From assembly GCF_000745975.1 (NCBI RefSeq), contig NZ_JQKJ01000034.1, positions 1 to 32,935 on the forward strand: a stretch of 32,935 bases of DNA, in the 5' to 3' direction. This stretch comes from Desulfobacter vibrioformis DSM 8776. Lineage in GTDB: Bacteria > Desulfobacterota > Desulfobacteria > Desulfobacterales > Desulfobacteraceae. The translations under genes were made by a program, and so were the position numbers. Below the pieces are notes generated by a model. The model made no database searches. It was not told the origin of the DNA and saw nothing but the letters and a program-made list of their open reading frames with translations. Positions 21,766 through 30,053 of the stretch are shown here, piece after piece. Positions within the stretch are counted from its first letter, which is position 1. Each line of letters starts with the position of its first letter.

Positions 21766-22313
21766 ATGGACATCCCGACATTTAATATGGAATTCACGCC
21801 GCCAAAATCATCCAGTTCTTTTCCCGGGATGGTTGGATCAGCAATCTGCGTATCTCCGTTTAAAATATAGGCAAACCGGTATTCACCGGAGGGAAGCGGA
21901 ATGCGAATTTCCCAGTAGCCGCTGTTTCCGATGGGATCTAACGCGATTTTTTTCCATCCGTTGAACGACCCTGCCAGTTCTACCTGCCTTGCCCCGGGCT
22001 GGTAAAGAACAAATCGGCTGGCAACAAGCGGCGGTTTTTCAATGTGTGGGGAATAACCGCTGAAAAAGTAGACCAATACGGCCAGAAAAGAACATGCCAG
22101 AACATATCCCATAGGTCTGATGGCTTTTGATATTAAACTCCTGAAGGGTTTGGGCCCCAATGTTGACAAATGGGAACGCAGGGCCTGCTCCTGTTTAATC
22201 AGATCGCGGGTAATCCTATAAAACTGTTCATCCTCTCGGATGGTTGTTATAAACACCTGTTTATCCTGCAGGTTCATTTCATCGTCGATATACATACTGG
22301 AAAGATGTTCCAT
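21762..22313 (-). CDS. Membrane anti-sigma candidate with outer E-set domain
   Basis: 183-residue single-pass protein. The N-terminal about 65 residues are cytoplasmic and acidic at first (MEHLSSMYIDDEMNLQDKQV), resembling short anti-sigma domains that begin with an E/D-rich helix; no zinc-binding HxxxCxxC is seen. A membrane helix follows (about 68-86, MGYVLACSFLAVLVYFF), then an outer E-set/CBM48-like domain with SFNGWKKIALDP and GEYRFAYILNGD. It directly follows the ECF sigma gene (TAATG, one-base overlap), the common sigma-anti-sigma arrangement. The inferred role is to sense a periplasmic signal and hold the sigma factor. The CBM48-like sensor on an anti-sigma factor is unusual. Confidence 0.7.
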   Translation of the reverse strand: MEHLSSMYIDDEMNLQDKQVFITTIREDEQFYRITRDLIKQEQALRSHLSTLGPKPFRSLISKAIRPMGYVLACSFLAVLVYFFSGYSPHIEKPPLVASRFVLYQPGARQVELAGSFNGWKKIALDPIGNSGYWEIRIPLPSGEYRFAYILNGDTQIADPTIPGKELDDFGGVNSILNVGMSI

Positions 22314-22810
22314 TATTCTTCCTCTTTAAGCAGATCCATGAGCCGGAGCCTGGCCCGATGAACCTTGACTTTGACATTGCCTTCACTTAAGCCTAAACGC
22401 TTTCCAATCTGCCGATAGGTCCGGTTTTGCGAAGAAACCATAAAAAGCAGTTCCTGGTCCTGGGGATTAAGTTGCACAAAGGCCCGCGTTATGCCTTCTG
22501 CCTTTTGTTTTTCGATCAGTTGTTTTTCCGGTGTTTGGTCCGAGACCTGTTCGATGTCATCTGCAACGGTCTGCCTTTTATTTCTCCTGGCTGAATCAAA
22601 AGCCGTATTTCTGGCTATGGTATAAAGCAACGCGCGGCTTTTTTTTCGATCACGGTAACTGGAAAAATACCGGGTAAAACTTTCCTGCATAACATCCAGT
22701 GCGTTCTGATAATCGCCTGTCAGCTGAAATACATAGGCCGTGATCCGGTCTTTGTACTTCTGGTAGAACCGGTCAAAGGATAAGCTGTGCGGTTCATTCC
22801 TATCGGCCAT
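22313..22810 (-). CDS. ECF (RpoE-like) RNA polymerase sigma factor
   Basis: Directs RNA polymerase to a small set of promoters. The 165 residues contain region 2 (FDRFYQKYKDRITAYVFQLT, DVMQESFTRYFSSY, then LYTIARNTAFDSARRNKR for -10 recognition) and region 4 with a helix-turn-helix (TYRQIGKRLGLSEGNVKVKV) that reads the -35. The start at 22810 (MADRNEPHSL) overlaps the upstream gene by 11 bases. A longer reading frame to 22924 would overlap the Gly-rich tail of that gene by 125 bases and adds a low-complexity extension. The TGTAACC-N15-CGTT motif upstream of this operon and upstream of 20967 is a good candidate for its own promoter type. Confidence 0.88.
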   Translation of the reverse strand: MADRNEPHSLSFDRFYQKYKDRITAYVFQLTGDYQNALDVMQESFTRYFSSYRDRKKSRALLYTIARNTAFDSARRNKRQTVADDIEQVSDQTPEKQLIEKQKAEGITRAFVQLNPQDQELLFMVSSQNRTYRQIGKRLGLSEGNVKVKVHRARLRLMDLLKEEE

Positions 22811-23588
22811 GTCCGCCTGAGCCGCCACCGCCTTTTCCACCGCCACCGCCTTTTCCTGATCCGCCCCGGCCGCCTGAACGACGTCCCTGGCTACCGCCTG
22901 CGTTTGACTTTTGATTTCCTTCAAGTTGATGCCTTTCCTGGTTCTGTAACCGGGTCATTTCTTTCTCTGACAGTCCGTTTTTCACAGCCGTGGTCAATAC
23001 ATTTTCAATGGTGCCGGATCTTACACCTCGTCTCGCCATGGTCCGGGCAACCTGCATGGTCCGAATCGCTGTTTCCGGAGCGACATGGCTTTTTTTTGCC
23101 TGTTCAGAAATTTTATTGGAAAGGTTTGTTATATCATCGGGTTTCATGCCGGAGGCAAGGCATCCGGCAATCACATCGGTTAGCCCGTCTGTGTTTTGCC
23201 TGGCCTGCTTTAATTCCTGGGAAATCTGATTGCCGTATGCATACCTGCCTGCCACAGCCCGCATAGCCCTGACCACCTTTTCGTCTCCAACCCCCTTGGC
23301 CATTCCCTCCATGGCTTTTTCCATCAGGGGCTCATGGGGAAGGCCTTGGTTGACACTCGTTGTCAGCAGCTCTCTGGCCTGGTTTTGCATCTCATTGGAA
23401 AATTTATTTTGCACCATCGCTGTGAGCATTTCAGCGGCAGCAGACTCAGAAATTCCTGCTTTTGCCAACTGTCGAGCCTGTGTCCGGATTTGTCGAGCTT
23501 CTTCAGTGGAAAGTATTCCGGAATCTGCCGCACCTGCGATGGTTGTCAGGCCGGATAATAAAACTAAAATGATTATAATGTATTTCAT
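22800..23588 (-). CDS. Secreted helical protein with Gly/Lys/Arg-rich tail
   Basis: 262-residue exported protein, first gene of the sigma operon. A signal peptide (MKYIIIILVLLSGLTTIAGA) is followed by repeated Ala/Met/Arg-rich helices (about 25-215) with recurring spacing, for example QARQLAKAGISESAAAEM and ARTMARRGVRSGTIENVL. The last 40 residues are Gly-rich with basic residues (GRRSGGRGGSGKGGGGGKGG). No recognised family. ATG 23588 is preceded by AAGGGG; an ATG at 23609 lacks this. Gene order (this, sigma, anti-sigma, E-set lipoprotein) suggests a product controlled by or signalling to the sigma factor. The tail resembles in composition the secreted protein at 20967. Confidence 0.8.
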   Translation of the reverse strand: MKYIIIILVLLSGLTTIAGAADSGILSTEEARQIRTQARQLAKAGISESAAAEMLTAMVQNKFSNEMQNQARELLTTSVNQGLPHEPLMEKAMEGMAKGVGDEKVVRAMRAVAGRYAYGNQISQELKQARQNTDGLTDVIAGCLASGMKPDDITNLSNKISEQAKKSHVAPETAIRTMQVARTMARRGVRSGTIENVLTTAVKNGLSEKEMTRLQNQERHQLEGNQKSNAGGSQGRRSGGRGGSGKGGGGGKGGGGSGGHGR

Positions 23589-23634
23589 GCCACCCCTTTT
23601 TGATTTCAATTCATTTGACCTTTACTGTTGTTAT

Positions 23635-23660
23635 AACGGGCAGACCAACCAATGGTTACA
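23635..23660 (-). promoter_or_regulatory. ECF-sigma promoter motif TGTAACC-N15-CGTT, site 2
   Basis: On the minus strand TGTAACC (23660-23654), exactly 15 bases, then CGTT (23638-23635), 47 bases before the first start codon of the sigma operon. Both halves and the spacer match site 1 at 20877. A shared motif in front of the operon encoding the sigma factor and in front of a second, convergent gene implies autoregulation and a small regulon. Confidence 0.7.
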
Positions 23661-24055
23661 CTCTATCTTTTCAGGGTGCAATTCAATAATTTAGGTTTTG
23701 GCCTGATCACGGGTATTTTGCATAAAAAGTCAAAATGTGGAATTCATAACCACTTGATTTTATAGGACCTGAATTTTATGATTTGCCTGCTATCTTGCCC
23801 AAAAGGGTCAAATCTAAATTATCGGTTTGCACCCTCTTTTCAAGACGCATCAACCATATCTCTATCCTTGGTAATCGTCCATATCGAACAAAAGCTTAGG
23901 CTTTAGTGTTGACACTCCCCAAAAATGTATGATACCGATATCCAAAATTGTAGTTTTTAAATTATATTTAAATTTTATTGACGACATCATGGCATAATAT
24001 CTCAAGCCGGTCGTCTGTATTTTTTTATATGAAAAGCCATGAGGAGAAGAATTCC
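23661..24055. other. AT-rich 395-bp gap between sigma operon and uptake operon
   Basis: No supported gene. The two flanking operons diverge here. A perfect -35-like TTGACA lies at 23909-23914, but only a poor -10 (GATACC after 16 bases) follows, so a sigma-70 promoter for the plus-strand operon is possible and not certain. Several T/A-rich tracts occur at 23941-23980. Nothing resembling a tRNA, a B12 box or a strong hairpin was seen. Confidence 0.4.
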
Positions 24056-24748
24056 TTGTCCCTAGTATTTGTTATTGTAGCCGGCCCGCCATCCTCCGGG
24101 AAAACATCCGTGATGATGCAGGTTATCCGCCATCTGCAGCAGGACAGCCTTCAGGTTTCAGCATGCAAGATTGATTGTCTTGAAACCTCAGATGATGCGC
24201 GTTACCGCAGTCTTGGCATTCCGGTCTGCGTTGGGCTCAGCGACTATCTTTGTCCGGATCATTTTTATGTGGCCAACCTGGAAGAGGTGTGGGACTGGGC
24301 AGAAAATCAAAAAACCGATGTGCTGATTCTTGAAACCGCAGGGTTGTGCCACAGATGCGCCCCTGCGGTTCAAGGGTGTTTAACCGTATGCGTAGTCGAT
24401 AATCTGGTGGGGCTTGATACGCCTAAAAAAATTGGCCCGATGCTGAGTACGGCGGATATCATCGTCATCACCAAAGGCGACGTTGTTTCACAGGCGGAAA
24501 GGGAGGTCTTCAGCCATCAGGTGGAATGTGTGAACGATAAAGCCCGCGTCATCCATATCAACGGTCTGAATGGCCAGGGTTCCCTGGGTTTAAAGAGGGA
24601 CATCTTGAAAATGAGCCCGCTCCAGGGCATTACCGGCGGACAGTTGAGATACCCCATGCCGGCGGCCATATGTTCCTATTGCGCCGGAGAGACGATTGTC
24701 GGAAGCGCTTACCAGATGGGCAATGTCAAAAAAATTGATTTTAGGTAA
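24056..24748 (+). CDS. HypB-like P-loop GTPase, metallochaperone family
   Basis: Predicted cytoplasmic SIMIBI GTPase related to HypB, which inserts nickel into hydrogenase. The 230 residues have Walker A AGPPSSGKTS (about 9-18), ILETAGLCHRCAP (HypB has ENVGNLVCPA at this place) and ITKGD, the guanine-specificity motif with Gly in place of the usual x. A CHRC pair and a C-terminal CSYC pair suggest a bound metal. The TTG at 24056 is chosen because GAGGAG lies just upstream and the product starts near the P-loop, as is usual; an ATG at 24029 is in frame but preceded only by T. First gene of the plus-strand operon; the next gene starts six bases after its stop. Partner protein and metal are unknown. 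Confidence 0.75.
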   Translation: MSLVFVIVAGPPSSGKTSVMMQVIRHLQQDSLQVSACKIDCLETSDDARYRSLGIPVCVGLSDYLCPDHFYVANLEEVWDWAENQKTDVLILETAGLCHRCAPAVQGCLTVCVVDNLVGLDTPKKIGPMLSTADIIVITKGDVVSQAEREVFSHQVECVNDKARVIHINGLNGQGSLGLKRDILKMSPLQGITGGQLRYPMPAAICSYCAGETIVGSAYQMGNVKKIDFR

Positions 24749-24754
24749 GAACAG

Positions 24755-25591
24755 ATGAAACTGCGAAAAATAAGTATCCTGGGAGGACAGGATAAGGATG
24801 CAAATCCCGAAAACATCCGGCGTATAGATATTCAGACAGGAGAGGTCGTTGCCGTTGTCGGCCCCACCGGATCAGGAAAGACCCAGCTGATATCCGATAT
24901 TGAACAATATGCAGACGGCGCATCCCCCACAAGACGCACCATCCTGATAAACGACCTTGGGCCGGACAGCAACGGGCCAAATAAAGCATTCAGGCACCTG
25001 ATGGCAGAGGTTTCCCAGAAAATGAACTTTGTAATGGATTCCTCTGTGGCCGCGTTTTTACGCAAGCACGCCAGGGTACGCGGCATTGAGGACATTGAAA
25101 AGCGTGTTGCAGATGTGCTTGGGCTGACCAATGAACTGGCGGGCGAGCCGATCTCCATGGCGGACAATCTGACCCTGTTGAGCGGCGGGCAGGCCAGAGC
25201 ACTTATGGTGGCGGATGTGGCGCTTATCAGCAATGCGCCCGTAGTGCTCATCGATGAAATCGAGAATGCCGGTATCGACAGGCTCAAGGCCCTTAACATT
25301 CTGAAAGGCCAGGGCAAGATTGTACTGGTTGTGACCCATGACCTGACCCTCACCTTGATGGCTGATCGCAGAATCGTCATGAAAAACGGAGGGATGTGCA
25401 AACTTCACCGGCTAACCCGGGAAGAGAAGAGGATTGCAGCCGAGCTGGCAGCCATTGAAGCTGATATTTCCCGCTTGCGTAATTTGATCAGACGCGGCGA
25501 TTCCATTGAAAAATCAAAAAACAATAAGGAGAAAGCGGTCCTATGGCGAGAATTTTGCTCCACTGCCCACTTAACATCAGCCGGTCTTTAG
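24755..25591 (+). CDS. Cytoplasmic ABC-type ATPase without its own permease
   Basis: 278 residues with Walker A GPTGSGKTQ (36-44), signature LLSGGQ (141-146), Walker B VVLIDE (163-168) and H-loop His195. The segment after Walker B is DEIENAGIDRL instead of DEPTSGLD, and helical residues at the C-terminus (about 220-255) form a probable short coiled coil. No membrane segments. The permease in this operon (29028) has its own FecE-type ATPase (30053), so this protein may act with the GTPase and signal-less binding protein beside it. It overlaps the next gene by 49 bases. An unusual ABC protein related to transporter ATPases, with unknown substrate. Confidence 0.75.
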   Translation: MKLRKISILGGQDKDANPENIRRIDIQTGEVVAVVGPTGSGKTQLISDIEQYADGASPTRRTILINDLGPDSNGPNKAFRHLMAEVSQKMNFVMDSSVAAFLRKHARVRGIEDIEKRVADVLGLTNELAGEPISMADNLTLLSGGQARALMVADVALISNAPVVLIDEIENAGIDRLKALNILKGQGKIVLVVTHDLTLTLMADRRIVMKNGGMCKLHRLTREEKRIAAELAAIEADISRLRNLIRRGDSIEKSKNNKEKAVLWREFCSTAHLTSAGL

Positions 25592-26442
25592 TTCAGATGA
25601 TGGAAGAATTTTGCCGGGAATTCAATGAGAAGCACAACATTGAGGTGACCATCGAAACCCAGCCCCACCGCCCTTCGGAAAAAAGTCTGTTTGAGGCATG
25701 TGTGGAAAAAGATGAGATGCCCGATTTAACAGTGGGACATGTGGATGATTTTGCAGATCTTCCCCCGGGCTACCTGGCCGGGCATTTCAAATCCATTCCC
25801 GGCCGGTTCCCCATAAGAAAAGAACTCGCGGATATGGGGTGGACAGATCACAATGGATATTTTCATCCGTTTGTGGTCATTCCCTTTGCCATCTTTTACA
25901 ACCAAAACAGTCTTGGGAAAAATGATATCCCGCGGCTGTGGGAGGATCTGCTGGATGAGCAATGGGCGGGCAAAATTCTTATGCCCGATGCGTTCCGCAT
26001 TGTCTCCCTTGTTGTAAAGGCGTTCATGAAAACGGATTTCCCGGAAGACTTTGACAAAATGAAGACAAACTTCGTTCACCAGGGAAGCCCCATGGAAGTG
26101 ATCACTGCCGTGGATGAAGGCCGCTATCCCATCGGTATCACCAATATTGCCTTTGCACGCATTTCCAAACAGAAAAATACCCGCATCATATGGCCGGCAG
26201 ATGGCCTGTTCTGTATGCCCCAGGTCATGGTGTGGAGCCGTAAGGCAGCGGACCCGCTGTTTGAAATAGGCGATTTTCTCATGTCCCGGGAGGTTCAGAC
26301 ATACCTTTCCCTTCAAAGCTTTGTGCCGGTTGCACCGGACATCCCCATGCACAAACTTGTAACGGACAACCAATGCAACCTGCGCTGGAAAGGATGGCAC
26401 TCTTTTCTGGAGGCATTAAAGGGGCGGCGGTCAGCTGTTTGA
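25543..26442 (+). CDS. Solute-binding-like protein lacking a signal peptide
   Basis: Looks like an ABC extracellular solute-binding protein of the iron (AfuA/FbpA) or family 1 type: IPFAIFYNQNSLGKNDIPRLWEDLLDEQWAGKILMPDA, then GRYPIGITNIAFARI and DFLMSREVQTYLSLQSFVPV. These motifs are usually found in periplasmic proteins. Here the 299 residues begin MARILLHCPLNISRSLVQMM with no hydrophobic signal, and no in-frame upstream extension supplies one because the ABC gene covers that DNA in another frame. A cytoplasmic location is therefore inferred. AAGGAG lies about 12 bases before the ATG. Metal or chelate binding is suggested by the family, not shown. Confidence 0.8.
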   Translation: MARILLHCPLNISRSLVQMMEEFCREFNEKHNIEVTIETQPHRPSEKSLFEACVEKDEMPDLTVGHVDDFADLPPGYLAGHFKSIPGRFPIRKELADMGWTDHNGYFHPFVVIPFAIFYNQNSLGKNDIPRLWEDLLDEQWAGKILMPDAFRIVSLVVKAFMKTDFPEDFDKMKTNFVHQGSPMEVITAVDEGRYPIGITNIAFARISKQKNTRIIWPADGLFCMPQVMVWSRKAADPLFEIGDFLMSREVQTYLSLQSFVPVAPDIPMHKLVTDNQCNLRWKGWHSFLEALKGRRSAV

Positions 26443-26481
26443 CTCGGGGTTTAGCCTAACTTTTATGAAAGGAAAATGGAT

Positions 26482-27078
26482 ATGCAAACACATGGATATT
26501 CGCAGTTGGCTCCCGTATATCCCCTGATCGCCCAGCAGATCGTGGATGACTATGGGATTACGGAAGGCATATGTCTGGATATTGGTACAGGTCCCGGCTA
26601 TGTGGGCATTGAGCTTGCAAAAATCACCAGACTGGAAATGTATTTTATAGACGACAAACAAGAGGCCCTGGACAAAGCGAAAAAAAATGTTTCAGGATGC
26701 GGTCTGGACAATCTGGTCCATTTTACAAGGGCAGATGTTTGCGAACTGCCCTTTGGGGATGGCTTTGCCGATCTCATCGTCAGCCGGGGTTCCCTGTGGT
26801 TCTGGGATAATCAGGTCAAAGGGCTGCAACAGATTCACCGGGTATTAAAACCCGGTGGTATAGCCTTTGCCGGAGGCGGTTTGGGACGGTATTCCCCTCC
26901 TTCCATGCATAAGCGCCTGAAGGGAAAAGGACGCAGGAAAATGGAAAAAGAGGGAAAGGGTAATTTCCTGAATGGTGAAGGTCTCAAAGCGTTGTTGAAA
27001 AAAACGGGATTGGATGGTTGCCGGGCCATATCGGATATAGAGGGAGAAGATGAGACCTGGATTGAGATGAGAAAATAG
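26482..27078 (+). CDS. Class I SAM-dependent methyltransferase, second copy
   Basis: Soluble Rossmann-fold methyltransferase, 198 residues, motif I CLDIGTGPGYVGIELA (about 30-45), motif II MYFIDDKQEA, then ADVCELPFGDGFADLIVSRGSLWFWDN. It resembles the methyltransferase at 3955-4584 in motifs and in the basic, Gly/Lys-rich region after the GGG. ATG 26482 is chosen because AAAGGA lies eight bases upstream; an ATG at 26476 is only two bases from that site. It lies between the signal-less binding protein and the receptor gene, so in both operons a methyltransferase is encoded beside import genes. Confidence 0.85.
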   Translation: MQTHGYSQLAPVYPLIAQQIVDDYGITEGICLDIGTGPGYVGIELAKITRLEMYFIDDKQEALDKAKKNVSGCGLDNLVHFTRADVCELPFGDGFADLIVSRGSLWFWDNQVKGLQQIHRVLKPGGIAFAGGGLGRYSPPSMHKRLKGKGRRKMEKEGKGNFLNGEGLKALLKKTGLDGCRAISDIEGEDETWIEMRK

Positions 27079-27097
27079 CGGGGTTTGATTTGAAGAG

Positions 27098-29017
27098 ATG
27101 ATGATGAAGATAATGAAGACAATGATTGTTCCTTGTATCTGTTTTGCTCTGTTCATACCTGAAAGCGCCGTATCAGGCGGAATCCAGTCCAATGAGAATA
27201 GTTCCAAAATCCAGGACATGGTTGTAACGGCAACCATGACGGAAAAAAGAATAAAGGACGCGCCGGGTTCGGTGGAGGTGATCACGGAACAGGAGATCCT
27301 TGAGATGAATGCGGATACCGTTGCCCAAGCCCTTGAAGAGGCAACAGGACTTTTGATGACCACGGAAACCGGGCGGATGATGCGGCCCAGTATTCGCGGT
27401 ACGGGCAACAAACACACCCTGGTGTTGATGGACGGACGGCGGATCACTTCCGGGTTCAAGGATCTGACGGGACTTGAGCAGATTCCCGTGGATATGATCG
27501 ACCATATAGAGGTGGTTCGCGGCCCGGTATCGGCGCTTTACGGCAGCGATGCCATTGGCGGTGTGGTCAACATCATCACAAAGAAACCCTCAAAAGCATT
27601 AACCATGGGAGGAACGGCCAAATATGGCCAAAGCACATATGGCGATGGAGATGAAGCTGCAGCAAGTGCATATGTGGGGAACTCAATGGGGCGCTTCGGG
27701 TTCCTGGTGGCCGGAGGCTACCGCAATAAGGACGGGTATGATATGGACGGTGTTACCCCGGATGACGGTGATGCCATTGGGATGAAATCTGCGGGTGGCC
27801 GGTTTTCATACCAACTCACCCAAGGCCACGATCTTCTGGCGGGATTCGAGGCAGTTGACCGGAATTTCAACGGGCTCAGAGATCTTCAGAATCTTGACCG
27901 GGGAAGGGATACCAACGACCGCAGGCTGAACTATTTCCTGGAATATGACGGGAAGATCGCCCCTGAATCCTCCCTGATGCTGCGGGCAAATCGTTCCTGG
28001 CATGACAATGAGATTACGATTGATCCACCGACCTCTGAAATCATTGGGAGCATTGGAGATGAATCCAATGCAGAGCGGACACTGGATCAGCTGGAAGGCC
28101 GGTTTACCTCCCTGGTTATGAAAAAGCATCTGCTGACCATGGGCACGGAATACCTAAAGGAAAGCCGGGAAGATGACACAGATCTTGACGATAGTGTGGA
28201 AACCTTGAGTATCTATGCCCAGGATGAGTACCGGATTTTTGATCCGCTTTACATGGCATTGAGTGCGCGCTGGGACCATTACTCTGATTTTGGATCGGAA
28301 TGGACCCCCAGACTTTCCATGACCTATGCCATTCTGGACAACCTGAGATTAAAAGGAGCCTGGGGCATGGGATTCAGGGCCCCGGGGTTTCTTGAGCTGT
28401 ATATCCCCACCTATATGAGTCAGGGAAAGGTGATCTACGAGCCCAATGCCGGTCTTGAACCTGAATCCTCACAGAGCTATGAAATCGGCATCCAGGGTGA
28501 GTACAAAAATTTCCAAGCCGGCCTAACCTGTTTTAAAACCGATATCGATGACCTGATCGAAGCGGTTTATTATACGTCAACCGGTTCCGGGAAAAATAAA
28601 AAAGACTATTACCAGTACCAGAATATCGCTGAAGCCGCCATCTGGGGCGTTGAGTTTGAATGCAGCCTTAAACTGCCGGCGGGGTTCACGTTATCGGGCA
28701 ATCTGGCCTATCTGGATACCGAGGATAAAACCACCGGTGAAAAATTGGAAGGCCGTCCGGATTACAAAGGCTCTGTAAAGCTTGCCTATGCATACCTGCC
28801 CTTGGGGATTCGCGCGAATGTCCGTGTGACCCATATCGGTGAGCGTTACTATGCCGACGAAGACCAGGACAGGATGACCCTGGTCGATGCGTATGTGTCC
28901 AAGGATGTAACAGACCGCTTTCAAATCTTTGCCGGGGTGGATAATCTGTTTAACTCCGGAAAAGACAATTATGAGGAACCGGAGTTCTTTTATTGCGGAA
29001 TTAGATTCAGCTATTAA
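27098..29017 (+). CDS. BtuB/CirA-like TonB-dependent outer-membrane receptor
   Basis: Second outer-membrane receptor of the window. The 639 residues have a signal peptide (to about residue 27), a TonB box (DMVVTAT near 40-46), a classic plug (PSIRGTGNKHTLVLMDGRRI, IDHIEVVRGPVSALYGSDAIGGVVNIITKKP) and a 22-strand barrel ending in GIRFSY. The plug and barrel motifs resemble BtuB/CirA more than the receptor at 6389. No cobalamin riboswitch was seen upstream, so vitamin B12 is not supported. GAAGAG precedes the first of several in-frame ATGs. Confidence 0.92.
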   Translation: MMMKIMKTMIVPCICFALFIPESAVSGGIQSNENSSKIQDMVVTATMTEKRIKDAPGSVEVITEQEILEMNADTVAQALEEATGLLMTTETGRMMRPSIRGTGNKHTLVLMDGRRITSGFKDLTGLEQIPVDMIDHIEVVRGPVSALYGSDAIGGVVNIITKKPSKALTMGGTAKYGQSTYGDGDEAAASAYVGNSMGRFGFLVAGGYRNKDGYDMDGVTPDDGDAIGMKSAGGRFSYQLTQGHDLLAGFEAVDRNFNGLRDLQNLDRGRDTNDRRLNYFLEYDGKIAPESSLMLRANRSWHDNEITIDPPTSEIIGSIGDESNAERTLDQLEGRFTSLVMKKHLLTMGTEYLKESREDDTDLDDSVETLSIYAQDEYRIFDPLYMALSARWDHYSDFGSEWTPRLSMTYAILDNLRLKGAWGMGFRAPGFLELYIPTYMSQGKVIYEPNAGLEPESSQSYEIGIQGEYKNFQAGLTCFKTDIDDLIEAVYYTSTGSGKNKKDYYQYQNIAEAAIWGVEFECSLKLPAGFTLSGNLAYLDTEDKTTGEKLEGRPDYKGSVKLAYAYLPLGIRANVRVTHIGERYYADEDQDRMTLVDAYVSKDVTDRFQIFAGVDNLFNSGKDNYEEPEFFYCGIRFSY

Positions 29018-29027
29018 AAAAGGAACC

Positions 29028-30053
29028 ATGATTTTACCTGAAAAGACAGTTGTTTTGATGCCTTTGCTCCTGTTTCTGCTTTTTGCAGCAGCGGTTGTGT
29101 CCCTTTCCCTGGGCCGCTATCCCGTCACATGGAGTGACATATATGATTTTTTTACCGCTGTTTTGTCCGGCCAGAGCCTGGCAGGTTGTCGAAAGCTTCA
29201 GATTCTGAAAAATCTTTTTATCGATATCCGTTTGCCGCGCATTGTGGCTGCCATGCTGGTGGGGGCCTCTCTTTCCGTGTCAGGTGCGGCGTTTCAATCC
29301 ATGTTTATTAATCCCCTGGTATCACCCGGCCTTTTGGGGGTACTGGCTGGCGCCTCTTTTGGGGCAGCGCTTGGCATGGTCACCACCAGCACCTGGTTCG
29401 CTGTCCAGATCAGTTCTGTTGCCTTCGGCCTTGTGGCGGTTGCCGCCGCTGTCGGGATGGCAGCGATCTACCGGGGGGACCGTCTGTTAATGCTGATTTT
29501 GGGCGGCATTATCAGCAGTGCGCTGTTTACATCACTTCTGTCCGTGGTGAAATATCTGGCAGATCCCTATAGCCAGCTTCCTGCAATTGTTTACTGGCTC
29601 ATGGGCGGTTTTTCAGCAATAGATGCAGAAACCGTGTGGGCCGTATGCATTCCCATGGTATCTGGCATTGTGGTTTTAATTTCCCTTGCAAATTACCTGA
29701 ACATTTTAAGCATGGGCGATGAAGAGGCCCGTTGCCTGGGGGTGAATGTGCGCCTGATCCGCATGATGATGATTTTTCCGGCCACCTTGATCAGTGCTCT
29801 GACCGTGGCCCTGGGCGGGATGATTGGCTGGGTAGGGCTGGTCATCCCCCATATCGCCCGCATGCTTGTGGGGCCGGACAACCGGAAATTATTGCCGGCA
29901 TCGGCCGTTATCGGTGCCATTTACCTGCTGGTGGCGGATGACATCTCAAGGCTTGCATTCACCGTGGAAATACCCATTGGTATCCTGACCTCCCTGGTGG
30001 GAATTCCTTTTTTCGCCCTTATTCTGGCAAAATCAAAGAAAGGTTGGAATTAA
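29028..30053 (+). CDS. FecCD/BtuC-family ABC transporter permease, second copy
   Basis: Inner-membrane channel with about ten hydrophobic segments. The 341 residues include IRLPRIVAAMLVGASLSVSG, FINPLVSPGLLGVLAGASFG and GMIGWVGLVIPHIARMLVGP, landmarks of the family. ATG 29028 lies 10 bases after the receptor stop with AAAAAGGA upstream; a longer frame beginning inside the receptor gene is rejected. It shares plan with the permease at 10571 but lacks that protein's long N-terminus. Its stop overlaps the ATPase start by one base (TAATG). Confidence 0.93.
   Translation: MILPEKTVVLMPLLLFLLFAAAVVSLSLGRYPVTWSDIYDFFTAVLSGQSLAGCRKLQILKNLFIDIRLPRIVAAMLVGASLSVSGAAFQSMFINPLVSPGLLGVLAGASFGAALGMVTTSTWFAVQISSVAFGLVAVAAAVGMAAIYRGDRLLMLILGGIISSALFTSLLSVVKYLADPYSQLPAIVYWLMGGFSAIDAETVWAVCIPMVSGIVVLISLANYLNILSMGDEEARCLGVNVRLIRMMMIFPATLISALTVALGGMIGWVGLVIPHIARMLVGPDNRKLLPASAVIGAIYLLVADDISRLAFTVEIPIGILTSLVGIPFFALILAKSKKGWN

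Noticed and set aside
22811-22924. Longer start for the ECF sigma factor
   Set aside because: It would translate the other frame of the upstream Gly-rich tail; the product would carry a low-complexity Ala/Val extension foreign to ECF factors, and ATG 22810 gives a normal length.
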